From Acheta domesticus (lineage: Eukaryota > Arthropoda > Insecta > Orthoptera > Gryllidae), in the NCBI GenBank assembly GCA_031308135.1, contig JAHLJT010009436.1, positions 156,448,750 to 156,512,749 on the forward strand: a stretch of 64,000 nucleotides of DNA, written 5' to 3'. Position 1 is the first letter of the stretch; every line of letters starts with the position of its first letter. The notes beneath the pieces are model-generated. The model ran no database searches and had not been told where the DNA came from. It saw only the letters and a program-made list of their open reading frames with translations. The translations under genes and the position numbers were made by a program. Positions 32,722 through 44,007 of the stretch are shown in pieces.

Positions 32722-34321
32722 TTACTTTCCCGTATACGTACGTATACACGGAGTGATATACGTAGTATAGGGAAAATTATGTAATGCTGCGCGAAAAAAT
32801 GGCCAATTTTTGGCAGAAAAAAATTAATTGCCGGGCCATGAAAACGAATAAGTGGATAAAACCAGTTGCTAAATTAAGAAAAAAAAATCCTCTATCTCGT
32901 GGTGTGGTCAAAATTCATGATTTGTTGCTTCTTTATACTTAAAAATCGATTGACGGCATTCCGTCCGTCTGTCCGTCTGTCCGTCTGTCCGTCTGTGGTC
33001 AACGCTAGCGCCTAAACCGTTCGGTCGATTTTCTTCAAAATTGATATTCCCCAGTCGATCTGATTCTAGTCGAAGCTTTGTGATTTTGAAAAAGATTCTT
33101 TAAAATTTGGAGGTACTTTATATGAAGCCCCCCGGGGATTTTCAACATTTTCTCAAAAACGGCTCCAAATTTTTTCTTTAAATTTCTTGTATGAATACAG
33201 GAAAATACACTTTTTAACATGGCATAGGTCCGATTTTCACGTACAGCTCTGAATTTTCGAAAATTGTGAGAGTTTGAATTTTTTTTCGGCGTCTTTCTCC
33301 AACTACAAAATTGAAGATAGAGATTTTTTCTTCAAATAAAATTTGTTCTGCATATTGAGTTCTTTAATAAAGGTCATGTAAATGTTTTTCACAATTTTGG
33401 TAGTTTTCGTGCAATATTGCGTGCAATATGTGCAATTTTAAAAAGTACAAAAACAAAATTTTCTCAAAAACGGCTCCAAATTTTTTCTTTAAACTTTTGG
33501 TAGGGATAGTGGTAAATGTACTCTATCAATGACATAAAAGCCATTTTGGTCTATCGGTTGGTTTTTTCAAAAATTACAAAAATGTAAATTGTTTTACTTG
33601 TCACTCACGTCGTTAATATGTACATTATCGGCGATTTTTTTACATTATTATATTTACGAGTATATATGCTTTAAATAATGTCAAGTAAAGTTTCTCGAAA
33701 ACACTACCGTTTTCTGTGAAAAGTAGCTCAAATTTCGGCATTTTCAGAAATGCTCAAACGTCATTTTCTCGTATATGGCTGCAATTTTTTTCTTGAAACT
33801 TTTGTAACGGATAGTGCTAATTACACTCATTAGTATAGCGTGAAGTTTATTTTGAGTTTTTTTTGTTTTTTTTCAAAAATTATATAAATGTAAATTTTTT
33901 GAAAGATCTCTCACATCTTTAATAGGCACATTATCCGCAATTTGTAAAGATGATTATATTTGTGAGTGTAAGTGCTTCAAATAACTTCAAATAAAGTATT
34001 TTGAAAACTCAAAAATTTTCTGTGAAAATGAGCTTCAATTTCGCATTTTTAGTAGTGCTAAAACGCCATTTTCTCTTAAACGGCACATAATTTTTAAAAG
34101 AAAATTGCCATTTACGGCTAGGTTTTTGTGTTCTTTAATATTCTAAAATTAATGTTTCTGTTCTACCAATAGGAAACCGAAAAATTAAGAAAATGACAAA
34201 AAATGTACTTTTGGCGATGCTAGATGGTAGCTGGCAAGAAAGAGTATGTGGCAATTCCGAATAGCTAGCGAAGCCCCAGGAAAATAAAAAACTAATACGG
34301 GAAAGTCTGTGCCATTCTGTT
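32722..34321 (+). repeat. Family X copy, full length (~1.6 kb)
   Basis: The most complete uninterrupted copy. It starts tttttactttcccgtatacg with the palindromic terminal hairpin. A (GTCC/GTCT)n run follows near 32965-32998, then gcgcctaaaccgttcgg. Internal sub-repeats are marked by tctcaaaaacggctccaaa-like blocks at 33151, 33462, 33767 and 34072 (period 305-311 bp). It ends ctaatacgggaaagtctgtg. No coding region, no terminal inverted repeats and no clear target duplication were found. Confidence 0.9.
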
Positions 34322-35036
34322 TCTGTTTTTTGACAAATAAATAAATAAAATAAATACGGTCATGCTTAAATTTTTCAAAATACAAGTAGTTTTTCTTTAA
34401 TGTTGTGACAAACGAAATAGGCTGCTGTAAATTTACTGCGCTTCGGACAGCTGGATGCGTCGTAAATTAGAATGTGCAATTTTGTGTATTATTTCTTTCT
34501 TCGTTTCTTACATTCGAACTTTGTTATAGACTTACACATTAATATTTTAGAAATTGTTTATTTTTGAAATATTTGAAATAAGTAAAAAGAATTAATAGCT
34601 CTCAGAATAGCGACAATGCAGGGTCTGCAGCAATGGAATTCACTTTGCGCTCGCGAATATCTGTGAATTAGTGTCATTGTTGTGACCTAATGGATCTGTA
34701 TGAAAAGGAGTTATAATTGTCTAATTTATGTTGATATTTGCAGGCAAATATTTAGTTTTGCACCACATGCTGTACCATTTGTAGTGAGTAGAGAATTTGT
34801 TGCATGGTTTTAAAATACTCTTCCCTAATCATGGCCCAATGGAAGGCATTTCTATATTGTCCAGGGTATCAGGCTTCTTTTTCCAATACAGGGTTACAAA
34901 ACTTTTGCATTCTATTTTTGTGAAGTTGTAGAATTCACATAGTTCTGACAACACTGCAATGGAAATAGTGAGTTCCAAGCGAAGATGTTAGTAGCGCATA
35001 AAGTGCAATATTACAGTACTACTTAGCTGTTTCCTC
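34322..35036. other. No recognisable gene; dispersed repeat W copy 2
   Basis: 34618-34742 is the reverse complement of the W repeat at 28605-28720 (shared aaaaggagttataattgtc and gttgatatttgc). The remainder is unassigned. Confidence 0.55.
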
Positions 35037-35120
35037 TAATACGGGAAAGTAAGTGCTGTTGTAGCACCACTAGTTTCTTTAAACTTTGGGTAAGGATAGT
35101 ACTGATCGTACTATCATAAG
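35037..35120 (+). repeat. Family X fragments
   Basis: An X 3' end (ctaatacgggaaagt followed by gtagcaccactagt) is followed directly by an internal X block (ttctttaaactttgggtaag, gatagtactgat). Confidence 0.7.
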
Positions 35121-35168
35121 TAGTTACCATGTCACTCAGATCAGGCTTGTGCGAGAAAATCTATGTTT

Positions 35169-35439
35169 CAGTGGCGTAGCGTGACTCGCACGTTTGGGGA
35201 TGCTCAACAATTACACACAAAATGTCTCTATCAACTACTTCATCTAACAGGCGAACGCAATGGCTCAGCTTTAATTTTTATACGCGAATGGCAATGAGAC
35301 CACTTGTTAATTTATACATTGTAGACTAAAATAATATGTAATCTATTTAAGGGATAATTCAATTTCTTGGATATTAATTAAGAATAGTAGACAGGCACTA
35401 TTTCTACAGTTTGTACTCATGACCAACCGGGGACTCCCA

Positions 35440-35496
<57 letters not shown>

Positions 35497-35868
35497 ACTG
35501 ACCGCCTGAAGTTTGCTGCGCTCTCGTGCACAAACGAGCTTCTTTCCGCAGTAGATGCTAGCGTAAAGGAGTCGGGTTTCTCATTACCAGGGGTGAAGAG
35601 AGGAGAGGGGAACTTCGCCATCTGCGCATGCGTGATTGCTTGTCGCAATCTCGCGGCAGACGCTAGAAGCATTTTAGCATCCAACCAATTACAGGCCAGC
35701 TTCAACAACCCGCCGAATTCAATCATATGAAATCAATTAAAATTAATACAAAACGTGTTTCGCTCAACGGACTACTTGTAAGATTATCAATACAGTATTT
35801 AGGGTTCTTTATTAATATTATATACGGGGATGCTCAGCATCTCAGCGTCCCCTGACGCTACGCCACTG
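35169..35868. mobile_element. hAT-type MITE, 700 bp
   Basis: The termini are CAGTGGCGTAGCGT and ACGCTACGCCACTG, an exact 14-bp inverted repeat. GGGGATGCTCA sits at equivalent inner positions at both ends, with further short matches. Perfect 8-bp target duplications, CTATGTTT, flank it at 35161-35168 and 35869-35876. There is no transposase; it would be mobilised in trans by a hAT with these ends. It carries a (GA)24 microsatellite. Confidence 0.95.
35443..35492. repeat. (GA)24 microsatellite
   Basis: Uninterrupted GA repeat inside the hAT MITE. It creates artificial SL- and ER-repeat open frames on the two strands. Confidence 0.95.
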
Positions 35869-35984
35869 CTATGTTTAAAGACAATCTCTTACATCCTTTT
35901 CTGAAACTCAGGTTGCATAACTGTTCCCTCAAACATGGCTTCGATCTCAAAATCACTATTTTCAAGTTTCACGGCGTATTTATT

Positions 35985-36335
35985 CATCTTCATCTGGTTC
36001 GAATTCTGGTTCCAGTGTTGCCACGTAACTAATATACTCCGTTCTTTGGTGGTACCTTTGTAACACGTTTACGTGGTACACAAGACGCACTTTTTTCAGG
36101 TAACAAAAGTCCATAATTAGTTTTTTTTATATCTTGTCCAATACTTCGCCGGGCCCGACCCACTGCACTGAAAGTTTCTGGGATTTATTCGGCGCTAGCA
36201 CTAGCACTCGATCTCCTACAGCGAAAGTGCGATGCACTACCTTGCGGTCGTCCCACACCTTTCTCTATTCTTGATCCTTAATTTGATCCCCTTTTCTCTC
36301 AGTTGCCACAATTCTATATGCATAGAAATCCGCTT
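35985..36335 (-). pseudogene. Gypsy-type LTR retrotransposon integrase C-terminus
   Basis: The minus strand reads KVWDDRKVVHRTFAVGDRVL, VLAPNKSQKLSVQWVGPGEV and, after one in-frame stop, VRLVYHVNVLQRYHQR. This is the GPY/F module at the end of Gypsy (Metaviridae-type) integrases; the W-x-GP core and the YHVN-x-LxxYH tail are characteristic. Only about 110 residues remain, with one stop codon and no LTR recognised. It is an isolated fossil. Confidence 0.8.
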
Positions 36336-37019
36336 CTGATAAAAGACAGAAAATAATGTGATACATATAGAAGTTTGCCAAGAAACAACAAGTGTTTTAA
36401 TTTTTTTTAACAATTTCCGTCAAATGGCCAATTACTTTATCTAAGACTAAACATTGGTGCCTTCTTTGATATTCCACTTTGAACATTAAATGGGTTCAAA
36501 AATATTTTTTCACCATTCAATATGTACTACATCATGAAACCAAACCTCTCATAACTCACATATTTTAGCTAAGTGTCGCCCCAAGTACGAAACTATCTTC
36601 TCATAAGTGCTAATAAGTTCTGGCTAAACGCTATGGATTGCAAAGGTTTTTTGTTCATTCATCAAAAAATGGGCTCAATTTTGCAGTTTTTTATTCTTAA
36701 CTTAAGATTTTATTGGCCGAAATATGTAGATATCTTTTTATTTATTCAAGTTTGTTTCAAAACTTCCTTCTTTTCGTAAATGGTATCTTCGAAATACCGC
36801 GCAAACTTTCGTACAGGAAGTCGTAACTATGCCATGCCTTGTTTTAAAGCCAAGAAAACTACAAAGATTATGTCCTTTAGCATGTCTGTCAATGGAACAA
36901 ACTAAAGAGAGCATATTCTACCTAATATTATATCTTTTATTCAAAATACTAAGCTCCCATGAACCGTTTTTCGCGGCGCCATAGTGGAATTTGGCCGTTG
37001 CCAATTCTGCCGGGAAACT
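36336..37019. other. No recognisable gene
   Basis: AT-rich; no coding support and no match elsewhere in the window. Confidence 0.4.
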
Positions 37020-37387
37020 CCCAACGTTGCGTAAACGCAACGCAACATTTATTTGTCTATAGAAATCGTTTTGAAAATCACATTCTATTCAAACATTAAC
37101 ACATTTATTTGTACATATTATATTTTGCAATGTGATAACAAAAATCCACATTGATCACCAATTTCAAGGTCAAAAGACAGATATTGTAAAGGAGTCAAAT
37201 AGCTTGATGGAGAAAAAAATTAAAATGAATATTCATGTATTATATATTTATCAAACAAAAATAGTTTTAGATCCATTAAGGATTGTATTTACAGAACAAA
37301 AAATTACAAATGCTTTCAAAGAATGGCATACGTAAAATAAAATAGTAAACATTGCGTTGCGTATACGCAACGTTGGGAAGAAATGGG
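37020..37387. mobile_element. piggyBac-like MITE, left end diverged
   Basis: 31-bp inverted repeats: CCCAACGTTGCGTAAACGCA at the left (37020) and, inverted, at the right ending CGTTGGGAAGAAATGGG. Right after the GGG is TTAA (37388-37391), the piggyBac target. On the left, the outermost ~14 bp and the TTAA are not recognisable. Each repeat also contains an internal palindrome (GCGTATACGC). A 68-codon open frame inside shows no recognisable domain. Confidence 0.55.
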
Positions 37388-37391
37388 TTAA

Positions 37392-39387
37392 AATAATTTA
37401 TAAAAATGTTAATACTAATACAATATTATTAAAATTTCAATTCAATAATTAATACAATACAATATTATTAAAATCTCTATTTTATAATATTGTTGTTTCC
37501 TTTTAAAAGGAAGTCAATTTCCTAACCTTACCTTTACTGCACAAAGCAGGATTCTTGAAATCTGTCTAATTGAAGTGATCTAAGCAAACTTTATATGATT
37601 TATTTTAGTAAACAAATCTTCTTTTCTGGAAAATTTCATCCAAATCACTTCTCCGACGCTGCAAAACACTAGAATGAATATACAAGATATGAACACCGAA
37701 GACAGACTCCTTTAACTTCACTTTAGATTCATCAGAAATTTAGAAATAATGAAAATGCATAAATACGTTTCTCTTTAATCTACTTTTTATACAAGCACTT
37801 AAAATGACATTTGTTTTCCCTGCTTTGTCTCGAGGAAAGCGGATGAACGGTTTTGAGAGCTCGACGAGTTCGAAGTTATTGCAGATTTGCCAGTAACAGT
37901 CAGCGGCGGATACAGCCAATTATTTGGGGAGCATCATAGATTTTTGTTAAAAATGCTAAACGTTGTTGTTTATTTTTGTAGTATGTGTATGAAACTATAA
38001 AATATTATTTTTTAAATTACATAATTATAACAAATATTTAAATCAATTTTGCCATATAAAGGAAGGAAACAAACGGTTACAACCCTTGTCAGAGATTGTT
38101 TTATAGTTATTTCATGCAATGCACTATTACACCTCAAAACATAGTATAAAACAGTAGTAAAATATTTAGTGACGACACAACTGCGATACAGAAAACAATC
38201 AAAACTATTGCAACCAAAACATTTCTTCGATTAGCTGATCGCGCTTTTGAAAGATGGCACCGGTAGGTAGCACTAACTATTAATGTCTTGCAATATCTTG
38301 CTGAGTCACGTATTAACTACAGTCTATTTGTGAAGAGCCGCGCCCATTGTGACAGCACTGCGCGGCTAAAGCAGAGAAGTGAAGGGCGCAGGGCCCATCG
38401 AGAGGGAGAAGTATCCGTTAGGTGACGACCACGTCGTACCACTGCGCTAAACGACGGCGCACAGGGTGAGCGAAAGGCAGTGAGAATGCGACACCTGTAG
38501 GGGAAACAGAGTGAATCAAGATTCCCATCCTACAAATTTGACATCCAAGTCCATCCAACCTTCGCAGCTGCAGGTGAGTTGGTCGCCCCGGTTCTCGCCA
38601 CCGAGGGTGCTTTTTGGTCTTTAGCATCCGCACATTCTGTCAGTCTGAAACGCCTTTCTGAGCAACTGACCAAATGGAGTATCGCGATAAAATGCAAAAC
38701 TTAAACCGAACCTACACGTCTAGCACATAAACCTAAGAAGGATTTTACTTCTCCAATTACGTTCTTCTAGATTTTACTTAAATATAGACAATGCAAATGT
38801 GAATGATTATTTCGTGTTTACGTGGCAAGGGTAAGGTTATTAGTCCCGTAAGTGTAGTGCACGTTTCATTGGGATGTAGTGATGATCTTCCCCAGCAGAA
38901 TGGAGAGATCCAACGCCGACCTACACTCGGGTAGCAGGGTTTTCACCAACAAGATATCTCTCACCAGCGTGGCATCGTCCCAGCTGGGATAAGCTCGAAA
39001 TTCTCGACTGGTTTTCCGAAATGTCTCTCACGTAAGGGTCACGTAGGGCATGTAAGTGCGTGTGTAAGCAAGGGATGAGGAAAGGATAAGGAACTGGAAC
39101 AAGAAGAAAAGATCGCGCGCTGTCCGTGGCCCGTTTGTGAAGGAAAGTTCTGCTACGGCATTCCCCTGGTGTTGATCGTAGTAAATATGCAAAATTATCA
39201 GTCAGAGCAGCCGACCGCTAGAATTCTCCTCCAGACAGTGGCTGAATTCGACCCACCTATCTAGCTAGTTCCAAAAAATATTCCACCACTTAAATTGTGT
39301 TCAATTTCCAAAACTACGTCGACTTTCGAACATTTTGGTAATCGAATGCACTTAAAGAAACATTTCACAAGAAATGTATTCATTTTT
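37392..39387. other. No recognisable gene; tRNA-like A box
   Basis: No coding region is supported. A GC-richer stretch (38330-38640) contains, on the minus strand, a good A box (TAGCGCAGTGG, 38439-38449) but no convincing B box. Part of 39030-39120 resembles 59610-59670 (gcgtgtgtaag, ggaaggaaagatcg-like blocks), so an unclassified dispersed element may end there. Confidence 0.4.
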
Positions 39388-40001
39388 ATTTTCCCGTATA
39401 TGTACGTATATACGTAGTATAGTATAGAGAAAGTTATGCAATGCTGCGGAAAATCGATTTCGAGATTTTTAAGGAAATACACGTTTTGGGGTCCCCTGAT
39501 ACCGGAAAAGTGTTCTTTTCAAAACGTCCGTCCGTGCGTGCGTCCATCCGTGCGTCCTTGCGCGTGTGGGTTCGTGGGTGCGTGCGTCCGTGCGTGCGTC
39601 CGACCGTGCGTCTCTCTCTCGAGGCGCCGCTATTTTGAAAAACTTTCTTCAGAATTTGGGGGTAATTTACGTGAACACTCCCCGGACATTTTCGAAATTT
39701 TCTCTCAAACAGCTCCAAATTTTTTCTTTAAATTTCTTGTACGAATAGAGTAAAATACACTTATTAAGGTGGCATTGGTCAAGTTTTCACGGTCAACTCT
39801 AAATTTTCGAAAATTGCAAACGTTTGAATTTTTATCGGCGTCTTTCTACAACTACAATATTGAAGATAGACATTCTTGCTTGAAATAAAATTTGTTCCCC
39901 AAAGTACGTTCTTTCATTAAGGTCATTTTTTTGAACATTTTAGTAGTTTTCGCGCAATATTGCTGGAAATATTTGCAATTTTAAAAATGTACAAACAGTT
40001 A
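39388..40001 (+). repeat. Family X copy, 5' part (interrupted by a LINE)
   Basis: Has the X terminal hairpin (cccgtatatgtacgtatata), an expanded GTCC/GTGC run (39525-39605), cgaggcgccgctattttga and ctccaaattttttctttaaa. It continues to caattttaaaaatgtacaaa, where a LINE poly-A-like tail begins. The X sequence resumes at 45218. Confidence 0.85.
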
Positions 40002-40539
40002 ATTTATTTATTTATTTGCGTCAAAAACAGTTAAAAACTGTGTGACATGCAATGGGGAGAAGTGAATTTTGTGCACATTTTCATAATTCTGTGATCTCTA
40101 TCCTAAACCATATTCTAGTCGAATTTTGAATACAGAAAAGAGCGGTTTTTTTTCAAGTTTTGTTGACAAAATATTCGCTCCTATATAATAAAATATATTT
40201 TCAAAGGTAAATTAGCTATAAATTCCTGCCCTGAATCCTCATGTTCTTCATGAAAGAATAATACTTTTTGCCGCGATAATATGGAACACGATAATTAAAC
40301 AACTGTATTTCCCACTGAAATTCAGAAGACTTGCACAAATAATGAAGTTACATTTATGTCCAGAAGCAAAACAAGGGGCCATCTCAGCATTTGCTCAAGG
40401 ATCAGGGAAACTGGCCGAAAAACCTGATCGCGATGGGAGACATCAACCCAGAAACTGTGGTACAATACTTGTTACAGGTTCTTTAGAATTATACAGTCCA
40501 AATGATAAATAATTACATTAACTATCATTGTTAAAATTA

Positions 40540-41570
40540 ATGCTACTTTCCTTTTTGTTGCTCGGTTGAGTCTCGAATTGTATAGAAACAGTTATACAGA
40601 AGAAAAGATTTTACTTGGGACTTAAGCTTTTCTATCGAATTTAATCGTTTAATGTCTTCTGGCAAAGTGTTGTAGAGTAATGTACATGAATTGTATGTGA
40701 TTTTTTGTAGTGAGCTGTTGATACTGCCACCTGGTGAATATGATTACTACGTCGTGTGTTATACGTATAGACATCGGCGTTTGCTGAAAATATATTCCTA
40801 CCCTTAAGTAAGTCATTTTTGACAAAAACTACTGATTCGTAAATCAGGAGACAAGGTAATGGTAAAGTTCCTAGATTAATAAAGAGACACTTACAAGGAT
40901 CACGTGGGTTGGATTTGCTTATTATTCGTATAATTCTTTTTTGTAATCTGAAAGTCTGGGAGCTATAAGATGTGTTTCCCCAGAATATTATTTCATATCT
41001 CAGGTGGAAATGAACATTGGCAAAATATACACAACGAGCTTCTTACAGCTCGTTGTGTATATTTTGCCAATGTTCATTTCCTGACGGAATTTGAAAGAAT
41101 TCTGAACGCGTAGCATAATGAACTTAATTTTGTGTTCAATTCAAAGTGGGCATTCCATTTGAGGTTTGACTAAATTGACAGACCTAAAAATGTTGTTACT
41201 TTAACATCAGTCAATGGCACACCGTTCATTTTCAATGGAGTACAGAATTTTTTATTTGAAGTGGAAAACTGCATTGAAACAGTTTTCTTTTCATTTACTA
41301 TTAATTTGTTATTACGGAACCAATTTGAAATATCTGATATTGTACTATTTACTGTTTCTTTGTTGCAAGGAATATTTGTATCATCCGCAAAGAGAACTGT
41401 TCTTCCGTTTCGAATCGCTAAGGGCATGTCATTTACGTATAATAGGAAGAAAACCCCTAAAATCGATCCTTGCGGGACTCCACGTGCAATTGCAAAAGAA
41501 CCGGAAAGTTGTGTACATAAAGTTCCATCATTCCAGTAAGGTATTTCTACTCTCTGAGATCGTTGTTTAA
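40540..41570 (-). pseudogene. LINE ORF2, C-terminal half (RT motifs B and C, thumb, tail)
   Basis: Continues ORF2 past the hAT insertion: WNDGTLCTQLSGSFA, then ARGVPQGSILGVFFLLYVND (motif B) and TVLFADDTNIPC (motif C, catalytic FADD intact, about 41370-41405). The thumb ending TTFLGLSI follows, then the conserved tail with RYEIIFWGNTS, LPLPCLLIYESVVFVK and DVYTYNTRRS in drifting frames. A 35-bp inverted duplication (41006-41081) is inserted in the tail region. Confidence 0.8.
41006..41081. repeat. Perfect palindrome, 35-bp arms, 6-nt spacer
   Basis: 41006-41040 and 41047-41081 are exact reverse complements separated only by tcttac. The right arm fits the LINE coding frame (CVYFANVHFHLRYEIIFW), so the left arm is the extra, templated inverted copy. 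Confidence 0.95.
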
Positions 41571-42125
41571 GGTACGAACATAGTCAATCTAGAGCAGGGC
41601 CGCTCAACCATTTGCTCCGAGGAGGACCGGCCGGTTGCTCTCTTCTCTTTCGCTGCAGAAAGAGCAAATGACGTCATCAAATATCGATCGGCGGCATGTG
41701 GCACAGTGGGTCGCGTCGTATTTCTACGGGGTATTTTCCGTTGTTCGGAATGAAAAAATCTCACAGCTCTGGGAAAGGATATCACGACAGAAAAAACAGT
41801 AAGATACTTTTGTAACATTAATTGGAACAGTTTCTAGATATAAACGTATTACTGTAATTTGGAAATTAAAAAAAACGATAATTTGCAATGCAGCATGGAA
41901 AGAAAGGTATCTTTTTGTAGATTGCGCCGGCAATGCCAATTGTTTAGTTGCAAAAAAAAGTGCTCAATAACATAAATTTAATAGCGGTGACATTACACAA
42001 TTTATCATGCTGCTGAATATGAAAATTATTATAAAGTTTGTACAAAAAATGTGATTAAATAAGCTAGTAATAAAAATACTAAAAGTAAAGGAAATTAAAA
42101 TTAAAAAATGAAGTTGATTGCAAAA

Positions 42126-42326
42126 TCAAATATTCTTATTACACCTTTTAAGTGTTTTTTCTCGCAATATACTTTCTATATTTGGAAGAGATGACACGGT
42201 GCTATTGAGCCGTAACATGCATTTCAGATTGTAATCTGTAATTGTACTTCTCACTCGAGATTTACAAATTTTCAAAGAAGCAAAAAATTGCTCACAGTTG
42301 TATGTTGATCCAAACGTACTTAACAA
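42126..42326 (-). pseudogene. hAT transposase C-terminal dimerisation segment
   Basis: Reads FGSTYNCEQFFASLKICKSR then TDYNLKCMLRLNSTVSSLPN, the typical end of GTF2IRD2/EPM2AIP1-like hAT transposases (FGSTY-C-EQ-F-S-MK-K-R, then LxxxLR). About 60 residues are present, near the element's left end. The catalytic region upstream is deleted. Confidence 0.8.
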
Positions 42327-42418
42327 TCGAGCAGCATTACGATGCGGTTTTGTAAAACGGTTTTTTTGGGAAGTTCTTTTCCTAAACGCTCACGTTGTAG
42401 TATCGGTATGCAATAAAA

Positions 42419-42640
42419 TTAAACTCTTTTGTAATGTGTTATTTTACTGTCAAAACAACACAAGAACATCAAAATATATCCAAAACTTACATCTAGTGAG
42501 GCATTGTTTTTCAGAACACTGAAAACTTCCTTTTGTTCATCTTCAGCGTACTTGTCATTTTCATCAGCATGATTAAATGTATAATGTTTTTGCAAATTAA
42601 ACTTCTTCACGTGATTGAACCCTTTATGTAAACTAAACAT
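42419..42640 (-). pseudogene. hAT transposase N-terminal segment
   Basis: Contains HVKKFNLQKHYTFNHADEND, which matches the end of the N-terminal zinc-finger region in the same hAT lineage (KxxNLxRHYxxxH). It is about 40 informative residues, separated from the C-terminal piece by about 90 bp in place of the missing DDE core. Confidence 0.65.
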
Positions 42641-42868
42641 TTGGCATAGCAGCCGTAGTCGGCGAAAAGATACTTTTCTTCCCGTACTGCATTGAAAATT
42701 GTCGGTGTAGATGCTCTGGTCTGTGAAGTGCTCGCGTCGACTTCCATGTTTCCGCGACTGGAGTTACCGGGACACTGTGACAGTGGTTATCGCAAGGCGC
42801 GCAACGCTCGGGCTCCAGTGTCCCGCTCTCGGCAGAAACTACGGCTCCGCGCTGCTTGAGCGGCCCTG

Positions 42869-44007
42869 ATCTATTTGCATCTATCAATACCACGGATTCC
42901 ATATGAAGGTAATTTTGAAAGTAAAATGTTATGATCAATGACGTCAAAAGCTTTTGACAGTTCTAAAAATATTGCAATAGTTGCTTCGTTTTGATCCAAT
43001 GATGAGGCAACATCTTTAAGAAAAGAAAAAATGTCTGTTTCCATAGATTTTGATTTCCGGAATCCATGTTGGCAATTTGAAAACGCGTCGTGTTTATTGA
43101 GAAAGGTTTCCATTCGCACATAAAAAAGTCTCTCTAATATTTTTGAAAAAACTGACAAAAGAGAAATTGGCCGATAATTTTGAATTTCATTTTTGTTGCC
43201 TTTTTTGAAGACCGGCTTAATCTTAGCTATTTTAAAATTATCTGGAAAAATTCCGGTGCATAAGGATGCATTAAATATGTGAGTTAACGGGTGTATAATT
43301 GCTGGCGCACACGTCTTTAACAAACAATCCGGAAATTCATCTAAACCGGCCGAATATTTATTTTTTAATTTACCGATTATTTTGAGAATTTCATAGGAAG
43401 AGGTTTCGGAAACGAACATTGTGTCCAAGATTTTTAGGAAAACGTCAGATGTTGAATTTTGTGGCTGAAAACCGTTAATGAGATCGACAGCAATTCTCGA
43501 AAAGTATTGGTTAAAGAGACTAGCCACTGTTGCCGGATCGTTCACATCTCTATCATTATCTTTTAAAACAACATTCTCTACAAGGTTTCTAGTTGGTTTA
43601 GTCGCATTTTTTACTATATCCCACATTGATTTGGTTTTGTTATTTGAGTTCAAAATATCCTGATCGTCTTTCATGATTTTAGCCTGCCTTTTGACTTTTC
43701 TTAACAATGATTTGTATTTTTTAAAGTAGAGGAGGAAATCTTGAGATACGTTATGATGCTTAGAAATGAAAGAAAGAACTCGTTTGTTTTTACATGATGT
43801 TCTAATCCCTTGTGTTATCCAAGATTTGCTTTTCCGTGAAATATATAATTTTCTTTTCTGAAGAGGAAAGCAAGTGTTAAAATGAAATGAAAGTGTTGTA
43901 AAAAAAGAATAATATTTATCGTTTGTGTCAATAGTATTATAAACCGCGTCCCAAGACTCCTGCAGCAAGTAATCAATGAATAATTTTATTTCACTTTTAG
44001 AAAACAC
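42869..44007 (-). pseudogene. LINE ORF2, linker and N-terminal RT
   Basis: A long intact frame of 370 codons. In order: linker helices (SWITQGIRTSCKNKR, MWDIVKNATKPTRN), then RT motif 0 (KLKNKYSAGLDEFPDCLLK), motif 1 (GIFPDNFKIAKIKPVFKKG), motif 2 (NYRPISLLSVFSKILE), motif 2a (CQHGFRKSKSMETDI) and motif A (IFLELSKAFDVIDH). In motif A the usual catalytic D-L-SKAFD pattern reads E-L-SKAFD, with the first acidic residue changed. It breaks off at GIRGID, where the hAT is inserted. Confidence 0.9.

Larger units (their letters stand above)
41595..42868 (-). mobile_element. hAT transposon with internal deletion (1.27 kb), inside the LINE
   Basis: Inverted termini CAGGGCCGCTCAA and TTGAGCGGCCCTG (13 bp exact). 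The flanking 8-mers ATCTAGAG and ATCTATTT share the five bases next to the left start or right end, an eroded target duplication. It interrupts the LINE reading frame between GIRGID and LTMFV of the RT. It retains pieces of the N- and C-terminal ends of a transposase on the minus strand but lacks the catalytic middle, so it is non-autonomous. Confidence 0.9.

Noticed and set aside
35343..35726. 127-codon frame with SLSLSL repeats and the opposite ER-repeat frame
   Set aside because: Created by the (GA)24 microsatellite inside a MITE.
38400..38460. Second tRNA-derived SINE on the minus strand
   Set aside because: A good A box but no acceptable B box at the expected distance. Similarly around 46377 an A-box-like sequence lacks its B box.
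39434..39718. HGRTHPRTHTRKDARMDAR-type repeat protein
   Set aside because: A translation of the GTCC/GTGC simple repeat within family X; no other X copy preserves the frame.
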